From the NCBI GenBank assembly GCA_030512295.1, contig JAULSR010000002.1:9052001-9116000 (forward strand): a DNA stretch of 64,000 nt, read 5' to 3'. This DNA comes from Bombardia bombarda (taxonomy: Eukaryota > Ascomycota > Sordariomycetes > Sordariales > Lasiosphaeriaceae). The notes under the pieces are model-generated. The model was not told where the DNA came from. It did no database searches and saw only the letters and a list, made by a program, of their open reading frames with translations. Below are positions 1 through 11,085 of this stretch, piece by piece (within the stretch, counting starts at the first letter, position 1; every line of letters starts with the position of its first letter). Position numbers and translations under genes: made by a program.

Positions 1-3000
1 GTCTCCTTCTCTCACACTTCCCTTTCGGTCTTTCTTTGTTGTCTTGAGCATTGGCAGATGAAGAAACGGTATTGTCTGTGATGGGATGGATTGGATATGC
101 AGAGTGGTTTATATGCCGCCTGTATCTCGTTGTCAAAGAATGGATAATATACACTACCTTTGCAACCGGTCTGTCGAGCAAGTGGCTGCAGAAAAGAGTT
201 TGTCATGGGCCAGAGCATGAGAGGATAGGAGTAGAGCCATTGTAACGCATGCTGTGGTTGGGGATCGTCTGAGCTGTCTGTCCACGCGACCTTGAGCGCG
301 AGATGGTGACGCAGATGAAGCACTGCGCATATCGCGGCCAGATTGCGCATCGAACTGGACTACAGCATCATGACCACTGCGGTGCTCCACGAAAGCCTCC
401 ACATGTTTCGTATATCGTTCCGAGGACGAGAACAGTAAATAACATCCACCAATCGAAGACGCGTTGAGGTAGGTAGTAAAGCATTAGGTGGTGAGAGCTA
501 GTAGCGTTGGTTTCTCCGAGGATTTCATGACGAGCCCAGATTACTCTCAACAGTATGTCGTCCTTTAAACAGAATGGGTGTTTCTCGAAGGTGATTAGTG
601 GACGTTTGTGAAGTGTGAACTACAATGTCGGGAAGGACCGATGGGTTGGAGGCGGCCCCGCCGTGCCCCATGGAGGGAGCTGATTGGAGTCTTGACAGGT
701 GGCTAGCGTCTGTTAAGATGAGGTGGGTGGGGCTGGGGAATGCCTGCTCTCTCACCCCACCAAGCAATAACCCCCGACATTCCACGGCGGGAAGAGCACC
801 CGTACGCGAACCAGCGGTAACCTCCGGGCATCGTTTGTGGGCAGGAGCCCCCAAGGGAAGGACGAACCTCTGAACCACAGCGATTCCATTATTTCCGAGC
901 TTTCTTCCCAATCGCTGTAATTTACGCCTCACGTTGTCGCTCTGGTTTCGAAATGCTACGCCAAATGCCTCACTGTGCGGTAGTGACCGGCTCACCACAA
1001 ACGCCAAAATATCTCTCGTCGTGCTGGAAACACAGCTTCAAGCCAACGGAAGCCGAGATCCCTGCCTATGCACACTACCGTAATGTCCACATCAAAAGGC
1101 CGTGTGTCATTTCTGATACCAACCCAAAGGTGTCTGGCTATTTCAGGACATGTCGGGGCGCGGGTAGTCTGCTGGTTGGTCCAACCCGGCTTCCCCAGAA
1201 TTTCCTATTTCGGCGCTGGCCCCCGACCCTGGAGAACCTCCCGCTGACGGCACCCTCAGGCCCATGATGCTACCTTTTGGGCCACCGTTTGTTTCGTACG
1301 ATTGCCCTCCTACCGGCCACCATGTAGCACATCCCATAGCAAACTTATGATTGTCGCCATATCCAGGAATGCTGGCCGCGCTTCACAGACCAGTTACAGC
1401 TGCACCTCGGCGAAGTACAAGGCAATTTCTGAGCAGAGAGCCCCTGGGCAATTAGGCTAGCCGCCCAGACTCGGCATCTACTGTCCAACGTATATTGCTG
1501 CATAGACAAGGCTGCGACGCATGTCGAATGTTTTTTCCTGAGCCTTGAAGGCTAGGATTAGGGTCTTCTCAACATCGCAAGCCATTTGCAAGGCGACTAA
1601 AGAAACAGACCAGCAGAACATGCCCATCGTCTGCCAATGAGGACCCAAAGATGAGAGTGGCGCCCCCTCAACATCACCCCGCCTTGCGGTATGCATCATT
1701 GTGGCAGATCCAGAGTACCATGGTACTTGAACGGCCTGGGTTGGGATGTTTGGCTTTTGTTTACAACTGCGGAAGGCTTGGTCAAGTGATTGGACTGTGG
1801 CTGCTCCCTTCCGTGCATGTATTTGTAGGGTTGCTTTAGAGCGCCTTGGACCAACACACTGTGGGGCGCTCCTCTGCAACAACAACACCATCAGACGCCC
1901 ATATATCGTCCTCCCATGGACGTCTTGCCAGCGAGACGGAACAAACCTGGGCAGAAACTCGCAGATACACACTCTTTCGCAGACTAGAATAGCTGATTCT
2001 CTGGGACCGGAGCGGCTGGTTGTTCATGTCGCGTAATCTCCGATGAGGATGCGCGTCGGGCCCTTGGCTGGCAAATCTAGCCGCCAAGGCACAACTAGAT
2101 CTACGATCTACGATACATCATTCCAGAAGGCATGCACTGGGTGTTGGCCTAGTTATCTGGCCACCGCAAGGCGTAGTGCACACATCCATCTATCTGGAGA
2201 TGAGGCGTCTACCCTTATTACCGTCACGGGGCGACACCAGACCTCTCACACCAGTCAGAGAAGTCAGGAGACGATCAAGACAGCCTTTGCTGACAAGGAG
2301 GACAGATTACGTGGCGAGTGACGAAAGGGCCGCAAATCGCATCAACGACAAGGCAACCACTAGTATTAGACGACAGCTGATAGATACATGTCGGCTGCTT
2401 TCTATTTTGAAGAGTACGGACAAAGCTGAATCAAGCCGATGACGAACTTTCAGCTCCTCGCACCACTCACCTCGGTGTGCAATAGTTGTCACACACATAC
2501 CTCCTTCGTATCACTCTCGTGTTCAACTAGAACCTGAAGCCTTTCATCACCAGACGTGCGCAGTAAAAGTCTGGCTCCGCTGACGTCTGACGGGCGCTGA
2601 AAACAGGCCAGAAACCTGTCTGGCTTTCTATAAGGCACCTTGGTGGCGAGCTCAACCGATGGGTCGACCAGGGCGATGATCTCAGCGCACGTCGGCAGGT
2701 GGGTCACCAAAGGCATCGAATACTGTGTATAACAGGAAAGGAAGTTGGTGTAGCGCACAGCATGAGGGCTATCATAAACTCACTCATCGGCTGGACTACG
2801 ACAGATCTTTCTCGTGGGGCTGTTTGGCGCAGGCCTCGAGGCATAGTATGCAGTTTTTTTTGGAGGTGGGAGGTCGGTGGCCACAGGACAGGAAGCTGTC
2901 CACCAACAATGAAACAAGGCCTGCATCGAATCGACTTCCTACCAACGGCAAAACCTACCAACGGCAAAAACTCCCTACATCCTTGCGCACGCGAGCGATG

Positions 3001-4003
3001 GCTGACATAATCATCTCGTTTCCGTTCTGCTTGACAGCGTCTCTCTCGTGCTGGGCGGAAGTCAAAGAAGGGTGATGAGGCTGGCGGTGCCCGTGGTTGT
3101 GTTACAGTGTTGCGGTCCCAGTCAGCCAGTCTTGAAACCCAAACTGTGTTTACCTCCGGGCTCGCCCGCTCTGGGGGGGTTAGCGACAGGGATTGGCAAG
3201 CGCGCCGCACCCTCTTTCCTTTGCGCCACTCAGCAATTGGGGAGTGGGAATACTGTTAGCTGCACACACAGCCTGGACCGATCTAGGACTTTTACAGAAT
3301 CCTTTCTGCGGGGAGCAGCCATCACAGGTTGCACGCGCAACCGCAGGCGCAAGCGCAAGCGCACCTACATCTGAATATCCTACATTCGCTTCCGTTTTGT
3401 TTACTCTACCACGCTGCCTGTGTTTGCACCACATTTGAGACCGGCCTGGAACGAGTAGGCACATTCTGGCCCAGATTGGCGGCTGGAACTGGACAAATTG
3501 AACAAGCAAATCTCAAGCTGGTGTAGACGACGCCAGGCCCAAGAGGACGGAGGGCGGATCTGAGAGCAAGTATGGCGCTTGATGCAACATGGGCGCGATC
3601 CATGCACAACACAGGAACCAAGGAAGCGCACTACTAACTTACACACCCGAAGTCCCATCCGCATCCAGTCGGCATCTTTGCGATGATTCGAGATGTCGGG
3701 TGGTGGTGGTGGTGCCTGGGACTAGCAATGCATAGTGGTCAAAAATGAGCTCAACAGGCGACTGTAGATAGAATGGGCGAGGAACACAATGCCCCCTGCG
3801 TTTGTCAGGAATTAGAAACGGATCCAGCCTGTTGGGTGCGCTGCAAGTGCCCCGTAGCCAGTGGGTTGCCTCTCCGTGGGTTATTCCGTTTCACGTTAGC
3901 GGCCAACCGCCATAAGCGACCACTTTGAAGGCCACCGATAACTTACCACGAACTGCGGCCGCCATTTGGAGGAGTGGGGAAAATAAACATGGCATCAGAA
4001 GTC

Positions 4004-4043
<40 letters not shown>

Positions 4044-4680
4044 GGGCAAGCAGGGCCTTGTTGAGCCCGCTGTAACCTCTTCCAGTGGCCGGCGCCCTCC
4101 TCTCGATCCTGCATGTTGACGATCCAGGGTATTCTACACCTCAAAATCCCCCGAGCGATTGCCTGTTACGGTCACCCGCGCAACTCAGCCCTCTCAGGCT
4201 GTGCACCTCTTATTGGCCTGGGGCATGGATGGCGTCCCAAACTTGCCAAGCTTGCCTCTTTGTTCCCCACCCCCAATCCATCGTCCCTCGTTTAGCACCC
4301 CCCTCCCTGACCCTCCCGGGCCCAGCAGAACGAATGACACACCGGCCACCAGGCAAGCAAGCAAGCGGTCCTGAAGGCAGCCGTTTAACGCAAGAACCGA
4401 GGGGCGCTACGAATACAGTACGTACCTGTCCGGATTATTGTTGCTCTAAATCCGTTCCCCAGGTCAAGACCGACGACAGGCGGCGTGTGATTTGATCAAG
4501 CACCATGCAAGGCTTCCAGGCTTGTGCTAGGGTGTCTCTAGGACTAACAAGGATCGTGCAGCGTCCCCTGTTGCTTCCCTGCTCCCTCCCTCCCTCCCTC
4601 AGCGGGCTCACCTAACATGCACGACCGCGCGACCACACATCCATTTCTTGTTAAATAGAAACGGCCTGCCCGCCCTTAGG
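1..4680. other. Gene-free or unrecognised stretch
   Basis: All open frames here are short, overlap each other on both strands, and show no domain or motif I recognise. The only clear structure is a GACA microsatellite near 4.0 kb and a short CT-rich run near 4.59 kb. A multi-exon gene with small exons or a non-coding RNA cannot be excluded by eye. Confidence 0.5.
4004..4044. repeat. (GACA)n microsatellite, about 10 units
   Basis: The tetranucleotide GACA is repeated without interruption for about 41 bp. It lies in non-coding DNA about 1.2 kb upstream of the His-rich protein gene. Confidence 0.95.
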
Positions 4681-5180
4681 TCTTGGGTCATGACCTCTCA
4701 CCATAACCGTCTTCACAACCCATTCCTACCAGCACATATTCACAGCCGAAACACATTTGCATCTTCCAGCCCGCCCTCAAACAGGTCTCTTTGTCCTTCT
4801 TGAACATCATTGAAGATCATCGATCACCACGGCCAAGACTTCTGTATATCTCCTCATCCCGCCCTCGCCAGCTTTCCCGCACTCTAGTCTGTGATCTATG
4901 TCCTCATGTCTTTGACTCGACGCTGGCAATACCCCAAAGACTATTTCGTCTCGGACACGGCCGATTAACAACCTGATTGCCGGCAACATCAAGAACGCCT
5001 ACCACTTCAAACGATACAATCTTACCACCAACTGAATTATTCGCCTCCGTTTTCTTCCAAGTCATCACATCTGCCTCATCGCAGTATCGACAGCAACGAG
5101 GGAACTGCCGCAGCAACCCGCTCCCAAGAAACCAACCACCTTCTGAACTACACTTATACGATACCTTGACAACCGGCACA
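4640..5180 (+). promoter_or_regulatory. Probable promoter and long 5' leader of the His-rich protein gene
   Basis: A TATA-like TTAAATAG occurs at about 4651. It is followed by roughly 500 bp rich in C, T and CA-type words with few G, typical of filamentous-fungal 5' leaders, running up to ATG 5181 in the context CACAATG. The frame of the protein stays open upstream to 4977, but that part reads as leader rather than protein. The exact transcription start is not visible. Confidence 0.35.
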
Positions 5181-6329
5181 ATGTGTCTCAAGAAGATCTA
5201 CTACAACACCTACATCGACGGGTCTCGGGATGTGACCGAGAAGGCTTACACTTGCCTTGAAGGCAAGATGTGCGACAACCCAGAGATACGGCAGTATGAC
5301 AGGAAGCTCCCCTTCACCAAACTTAGGGGCTCGGGGGGCGAGACCCCCAAGAGCCTGGCAGAGCGCATGCCGACTCCCTTCTTCTCGGCTCACCTCCCCC
5401 CAACCCCCCATCAGTCCAAGTCCCCATCGCCCTCGGGCAAGCACAGGAAGCACCATGATCACCACGACCACCACGACCACCACGACCACCACGACTACCA
5501 CCCACGGGCATCCAAGCACGGCGTTGGTGCCGACCCTCGAGACTCATGGACGAAACGATCTTCAACCATGCCACACTATGTCGTCGTTGATCAGGATCAC
5601 CAACCACGCCCCAGCAGCCGCGACTACTCTCGCGACATTCCTATTGGTCCCGTTTACCTCGCCGAGGAGTATAGTCGCCGGCACTCAAAGTCCAGGTCCC
5701 GATCCCGCGAGCATGGGTCCACTCCGCCAACTGGTCAGTACTATCGGCAACACTCTAACAATGCAGAGGGCTATGTTATCGTCAAGGATGAATATGAGCG
5801 CCGACAAATACGACACGAGCCGCGCCGCCGGGCTTCCGTGTCGGGCTACGATGCCGCCAGCCTAGCCGCTGCGCAGGCCGCCGTCTTTTCCGCTCCGCGC
5901 TTCGCGCCGCCACACCGCCCGTCAACTGTCATACACACCAGCGATGGCGCGCACACGAGCGCCCCAGCTGCCTCGTCGCACAAGCCCAAGCATCTGCGCT
6001 GGGAGGACGAGTTGCGCGCCAAGCGCGACCGCCAAAACGCCGAAATCGCCAGCCGCCCCAAGCGTCCCGCTACGCCCACTCATCCGCACATCAAGAGCAT
6101 CCTGAAGCACCACGGCGGTGATGGCAAGGCCAAGGCCCACGACGACGCCAGTGCCGATATCCGCAACCTCCGCCGTGCTGTTGAGCGCATGGAAATCCCA
6201 GGCGGCCGCGACCGCGAGCCCCGCGAAGATGACCAGCGGGACCGCCTGCGCAGCCGCCTCGGCGATGACGGAGAGCGACGCAAGCGGAGCAAGGTCTGGG
6301 TCGCCGGCGACCGGTATCGGTACCTCTGA
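5181..6329 (+). CDS. His/Arg-rich low-complexity protein of unknown function
   Basis: A single-exon gene of 382 residues. I chose ATG 5181 because the protein becomes ordered there (MCLKKIYYNTYIDGSRDV) and because a typical fungal leader precedes it; the frame is open 204 bp further upstream. The N-terminal ~50 residues contain three spaced cysteines. Residues ~90-105 are a His/Asp tract of repeated HHD units, encoded by the 9-bp repeat CACCACGAC. The middle is rich in Arg, Ser and Pro with SRSRSRE-type runs. The C-terminal third has a charged segment (KHLRWEDELRAKRDRQ) and a KSILK motif. There is no signal peptide or membrane segment. I do not recognise a catalytic domain. The His tract could bind metal and the SR run could be a phosphorylation or nuclear speckle signal, but both are guesses. 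Confidence 0.8.
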   Translation: MCLKKIYYNTYIDGSRDVTEKAYTCLEGKMCDNPEIRQYDRKLPFTKLRGSGGETPKSLAERMPTPFFSAHLPPTPHQSKSPSPSGKHRKHHDHHDHHDHHDHHDYHPRASKHGVGADPRDSWTKRSSTMPHYVVVDQDHQPRPSSRDYSRDIPIGPVYLAEEYSRRHSKSRSRSREHGSTPPTGQYYRQHSNNAEGYVIVKDEYERRQIRHEPRRRASVSGYDAASLAAAQAAVFSAPRFAPPHRPSTVIHTSDGAHTSAPAASSHKPKHLRWEDELRAKRDRQNAEIASRPKRPATPTHPHIKSILKHHGGDGKAKAHDDASADIRNLRRAVERMEIPGGRDREPREDDQRDRLRSRLGDDGERRKRSKVWVAGDRYRYL

Positions 6330-8327
6330 AGCGGCCCAAGAGTTATTATGTCCACAGCATATTTTTAATCCGATGCATTAGCGACGGCGTTTGTTTGTTT
6401 TCTTTCTTTGCACATTTTCTCCTTGATTATTGTTTCATGTCCTTGGTTTGCATGTACAACATGAACAACGACGTCCATTTGTTTCAGTTGGTTCTGCACA
6501 CACACACATTGGTTGGCAAACAGGGGTCCCAACATAAACACCAACAATATGTTGGATTTGCATTTTAGATATGGTATCAATCAGCTTGAGTTAGATCATA
6601 CAAGTAGATAGAGGCTGTCGCATCATTTCATTCCATTTCTTTTGTTCTAGTCATAATAAATTTAACTCTCTTCCACCATTTCCTCAAAGTGCCGTTGTGA
6701 ATTCTATCATTTCTGACTCTTTCTGTTATTGGTACTTTTGGAACAACACCACTGCGCAAAAACAACGGCAAACACAACAAAACCCTCCTGTCACATCGTA
6801 ACAAGTGTTGTCGTTCATTAACCAAACAAGTAATGACGACAGACCAGTCAAACTCCCCCGCTCACCCTGCATGCAGATCATGCATCATGCGCGTGCGGAA
6901 AAAAAAAACCAAAGGTGTCCTAGCTTTTGGCTGCAACCGAGACATCCTGAGGCCTCATCGGAATTTGACAGGCGGCGGGACCATCTGACTTGCATCTTGT
7001 GGCGCAGTCTTCTTCCGCACAGCGCGACGCTAGAACAGCAGCGATCATAGCATGGCAAAGCAACGCCTCATTCCTTCTGTGCTAAACTGCCCACCTAAGG
7101 TAAGCACCTAAAAGCCGCTGCGGTCGGTCGCTGTGGGTCGATGAATCCTTCTGTTCACTTGCGCCACTTATCTTCAATGTGTAAGTATTTTCTCACACCA
7201 GCCTCTCGTTATGTCATGTCCAGTTAACTGTGGTTCAATAAAGTGTATGAGGTATTGTTTACCCCAGCTCATTTGTTCTTTCGTTATCTGACAAATGGTA
7301 AGAAGATGCAGTCGACTTGTTCGTAAGATGTGTTGTACACCTTACCCAGCAGTCGCAAGTATACAAATAGCCCTCAGACCGACAGGAAAAATGATGCAAA
7401 TAAACAACCAGTCCAGTAGAGGGAACCCGTCTGGGACACGATGAGCTGAATAGCAGCGGTGTTATGTGCATGTGGCATGAACGCCATCCCTTGGATATAT
7501 CCTATGGACCACAAGTTCGGGTATCACTACAAATCCTAAGTGACAAAAAAAGAAGAAAGACACAATATGTAAATAGTATTATTCACAAGGTGGAGAGATT
7601 TCTCGAACACGCCATGAGTAAACGTCACGTCCATCATAACGTTATTCCAGCCACATCTCGGTGAGCAGACCACCCCCAAGCACCAGTATTACCACAAGAC
7701 CGACGATGCCAGCTGAAACAGCAGACACGAGCACACCCCCTCTTTCTGTTCGCGTCGTGGCTCGTAACCCCATGACGAGTCCTGCGCGCAACTGCGCCGT
7801 CTACTCGCAGGTCGAGACGAGAGGTCGCGTTATGGTTAAAGAAGACAAGCAACCTTTTTATTGAAGCGCTTCAGAATCGGAAATTCGGGCAAGAAGTAGC
7901 CAAAGGTCTCGAATCTCCGTGGTCGCGGCTGCAGACGCAGACGCAGACGCAGACGCAGCAACAGTAGAAACCGCCCGTGGCCGCATGCTGACATCATTCC
8001 AGACGACGGTGCCGATAGATATCTCCTTGAAACCCGCGACCTACATGTCTCACCGAAGGTGTCATGGGGGACGGGCTGCGCGGGTTGCGGGGTCTTTGCG
8101 GGTGTCGGGTGGGAGACTTGCGGGACGGGATGGCGCGCGACCGGGGGATCGAGCGCGGGGTGACTGATTGGCGGTGCACCATTCAGGCATCCATATCATC
8201 GCCCATGTCTCTCTCAGGCCCCGTTTATTGACGCTGCAATCGATCACGACCCGAACAGATGACTGGAACACCTCCTTATCCAGAGGATTGATCATACGCT
8301 CAACGCAGCCGACCAAGGACGATATCA
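6330..8327. other. Intergenic stretch between convergent genes
   Basis: It holds the 3' sides of the His-rich gene (+) and of the type II membrane protein gene (-). The first ~1.3 kb is AT-richer and has no long open frame. A (GCAGAC)4 run lies at 7931-7954. I see no supported gene. Confidence 0.5.
7931..7957. repeat. (GCAGAC)4 hexanucleotide repeat
   Basis: Four perfect GCAGAC units are followed by GCA. In one frame the run encodes alternating Ala-Asp, but no supported gene covers it. Confidence 0.85.
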
Positions 8328-9713
8328 TCACGGCGTGGAGCAAAGTCCCAACCCCATCAAAAGGTCACCCGCGAGCACGTCGATACCACCGCATGTTTTA
8401 TCTTCGACGCCAAACGAGAGGATGACAGTATCATCGAGATAGCCGTGGTATTTTAGCCCACGCATCTTCCAGCTCATAGACGTGACGTACATCATGTCTG
8501 TGCGCTTCTCGTTGATGCGCTTCCGGCCATGGATCCAAAAAGGCTTCTGCGAGACGCCGTACATCTCAAACGGAGCGCTCTGGCGGAAGACCATGACATA
8601 CGGGTCATATTCGCTGTGGAAGTCGTAAAAGGTCTTGTGCTGGAAGATGGTAAAAATGAAGGTGTTGGAGTCGTCTGGTTTGCACGCGGGATCGGCGCGT
8701 TTGCACATGGTGATCCTCAGTGAGTTGGTCGCCTGGTGTATCGACTCTAACTTCTCCGGTAGCTTAGGAAAGTAGCGAGCGATGCACTTGTTATCCGTTT
8801 CCGCCGCCAGAGGCCCCAGGTCCTTGCCAACTGAGCCGTCGACGCCCAGCTTGGCGAACTTGCGGCTTGGGACAACGTCGTGATGCACATACATCTGGTT
8901 GTCTCCATCCCAGAAGACGAACCAATTTTTCTCCACGAGCGAGTATGACCCAGGCCGCTGCATCTCTTTGCCCACGCGAAAGTCCTCTTGAGTGAACAGC
9001 TCAAAGCCCCAGTCGACCAGCACGCGGAAGTCCTGGATCCACTGGCTGAAGCAGGTGAAGGCGCTGTTGGACCCATAGACAATGTAGGGGGTCTTTGGCC
9101 CATAGAAGACGCGCGCATCGTGGGGGCCGACGTTAAAGGAGAGAAAGACGAGGTCGTCTTTACAGTTTTCGCCCGAGGTAGCGGAGACGGGCAGAATGTT
9201 TGGCAGGTCAAGGCACTGCAGTTTGCCGTCGATGAAGGCGGCGTTGCAACTAATCTCGTAGTTGAAGACGTGACTTTGGGGGACGGGGTCCTTCTCTGGC
9301 CCGTTCACCGCCTGCGACACCATGATCCATGTGTCGGGGTGTATTGGGTGTGGAATAACGTTGGGGTTGAATGACTTCTTGTCGCCAAATTTGATCTCGA
9401 AATATTTTCTGTCGGGAGTCGAAATCGAAAAGATCTCGTGATGCGTGCCATTGCCAATGTCGCCAGAGAGGGGATTCGCAGGCGTCAATTCGTTGCCGGC
9501 ATGCGCAGTGGAATTCGAGACAGGATCGTCAAGCGGCGCGTCGACGTCGTCGGCTGCTGCTGAGCCTGAAGAAGACGTCTTCCCGAGTAGCGAGTCGACA
9601 TGGCCGCGAAGGTAGGAATCTGGCTGAGTGCCCCAGACAGTCAAACTGATCAGGACAATGAAGAAGATGGGCCCGACGATGAGCGCCAGGCGCTTCAGGT
9701 CCCTCACCAGCAT
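8328..9713 (-). CDS. Type II membrane protein, putative glycosyltransferase/phosphorylase-fold enzyme
   Basis: An intron-less gene of 461 residues. A short cytosolic N-terminus (MLVRDLKRLA) is followed by one membrane segment at residues ~9-28 and a Ser/Ala/Asp-rich stem to ~90. The rest looks globular and lumenal, with paired cysteines and NGT/NST glycosylation sites. Residues ~196-205 read GPHDARVFYG, and ~425-446 hold YHGYLDDTVILSFGVEDK. These resemble the GPEDxR and late GxxD motifs of five-bladed beta-propeller mannoside phosphorylases (GH130) and fungal beta-mannosyltransferases (GT91). That resemblance is from memory of motifs, not a search. The topology fits a Golgi or ER glycan enzyme. 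The neighbouring acyltransferase and GT32 genes support a role in glycan work. Function is uncertain; the gene itself is secure because the long frame holds conserved-looking blocks throughout. Confidence 0.75.
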   Translation of the reverse strand: MLVRDLKRLALIVGPIFFIVLISLTVWGTQPDSYLRGHVDSLLGKTSSSGSAAADDVDAPLDDPVSNSTAHAGNELTPANPLSGDIGNGTHHEIFSISTPDRKYFEIKFGDKKSFNPNVIPHPIHPDTWIMVSQAVNGPEKDPVPQSHVFNYEISCNAAFIDGKLQCLDLPNILPVSATSGENCKDDLVFLSFNVGPHDARVFYGPKTPYIVYGSNSAFTCFSQWIQDFRVLVDWGFELFTQEDFRVGKEMQRPGSYSLVEKNWFVFWDGDNQMYVHHDVVPSRKFAKLGVDGSVGKDLGPLAAETDNKCIARYFPKLPEKLESIHQATNSLRITMCKRADPACKPDDSNTFIFTIFQHKTFYDFHSEYDPYVMVFRQSAPFEMYGVSQKPFWIHGRKRINEKRTDMMYVTSMSWKMRGLKYHGYLDDTVILSFGVEDKTCGGIDVLAGDLLMGLGLCSTP

Positions 9714-10925
9714 CGTGGCTGGAATGCAAAAACGAAGAAGATGGGACCTTGTAAACTCGAATTGGGTATTTCAATTCCAGAGGTGAATCATGGTCGCGCG
9801 GTCTGGTGGAACAAGGGTTTGTCTCAGTGTCGGAGGAGAGCTCCAGCTGCAGGCTGGTCGGAGCCTTCCAGCTTTTCACTTTTCAGCTGCTGCCCCAATG
9901 CAGGATAGAGCACACCACCTATCATTGCGCCCAGATTCGTGTCGTTCCTTCCCTCATTTCGCTGCAAAAAAGACTAGGCCAATTGCGTATGGCGCAGGAA
10001 TGACGAGAAAATCGCCCCACCTGCAGCGCTCCAGAGTCAAGAGCCCAGGCTTCAGCCAAATCATCATCCAACCGCTTCTATAAATCGCTAAAAAACCGAG
10101 GGTAAGCTTTCGCAGATCAGCGGGGTTGGACAGGTATGCGGGGGAACTCGTGCGCGTGCTGGGTTCTTCCATTCCAGTAAGGTAGCGGTTCAATCGTCAA
10201 CCTAGCCTTCAAGGACAGCCCATCCTTACGATGAGATCAAGAGAACTCTTGTCCTGCTTGCCAGGTCCCGATGGATGCGCTACAACCCCTTCGTCCCGCA
10301 TACGGCGTCGCACCGTGCAGTTCGTTGATACCTGGCTAAACCGAAACTAGATAATACCGATCTTTCGAATTTTTCATGTCTGTTAAGGTGAGGAGAGAAT
10401 ATCAGCTACAGACTCTCCAATGCCACTAACAGTGGGGAACACTCCCCTAAACCACTGAATCACTGGCCGGGCCTCTGTCTCTGTCGGTAGCGAGCTGCTT
10501 CCGGCTTGGTAACCATTCAGCTGCTCCCACTCGGGCAACTGCCCCGAAGATTTAATTGACACGGGCAGTTTGCGCGTTTGACGTCACAGCTCCGATGAAC
10601 GATTTCAAAGCGCGACGCGTTGATAATAACGGGGGGCAATGCGCTAGATTGGCTTTCTTTTCTCCAGCCGCCAGAACGATCGTGTCAAGCTCAATTCACC
10701 AGAGCTGTCCAGACTTGAAGACATCGTTTCTATAATAAGCTCATATGTCTGTAAACTATCTATCTATACACCGCACCAAAATACAATGGAATTCATCGCG
10801 GCTGCTTTCGCTCGTGGTCCCGAGATAGTGAGACAATGCTGGCTAAATAAACAAAATAATAAAGACTACGAGAAAAGCGACATGGCGCATCTACCAAAGT
10901 CCAATAACATGTTTTCAAGATCGAT

Positions 10926-10963
<38 letters not shown>

Positions 10964-11085
10964 AGCGTGGCGGCACACACTGAGCGCACCGCATCTGTCG
11001 TATACACTCTTACCAAAACCCCAAACCAAAGATATGACCGCCGCCACCCAGTACTACTACTACAAGAAATAATACATCCCCTCCA
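9714..11085. other. Intergenic stretch upstream of the 8.3-9.7 kb gene
   Basis: It contains the promoter side of the minus-strand gene ending at 9713, and the 3' side of the acyltransferase gene starting at 11086. A poly(A) run is at 10927-10961. No open frame here looks like protein. Confidence 0.5.
10927..10961 (+). repeat. Poly(A) run of 35 bases
   Basis: Thirty-five uninterrupted A residues on the + strand. The ~120 bp before it contain AAATAAA and AATAATAAA words at about 10846-10863. This order resembles the 3' end of a retroposed RNA, though a simple homopolymer expansion is the alternative. Confidence 0.95.

Noticed and set aside
525..1267. Overlapping 100-160-codon open frames on both strands near the window start
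   Set aside because: No domain, no consistent start context and no splice-supported extension. They overlap each other in opposite frames as expected by chance in GC-balanced DNA.
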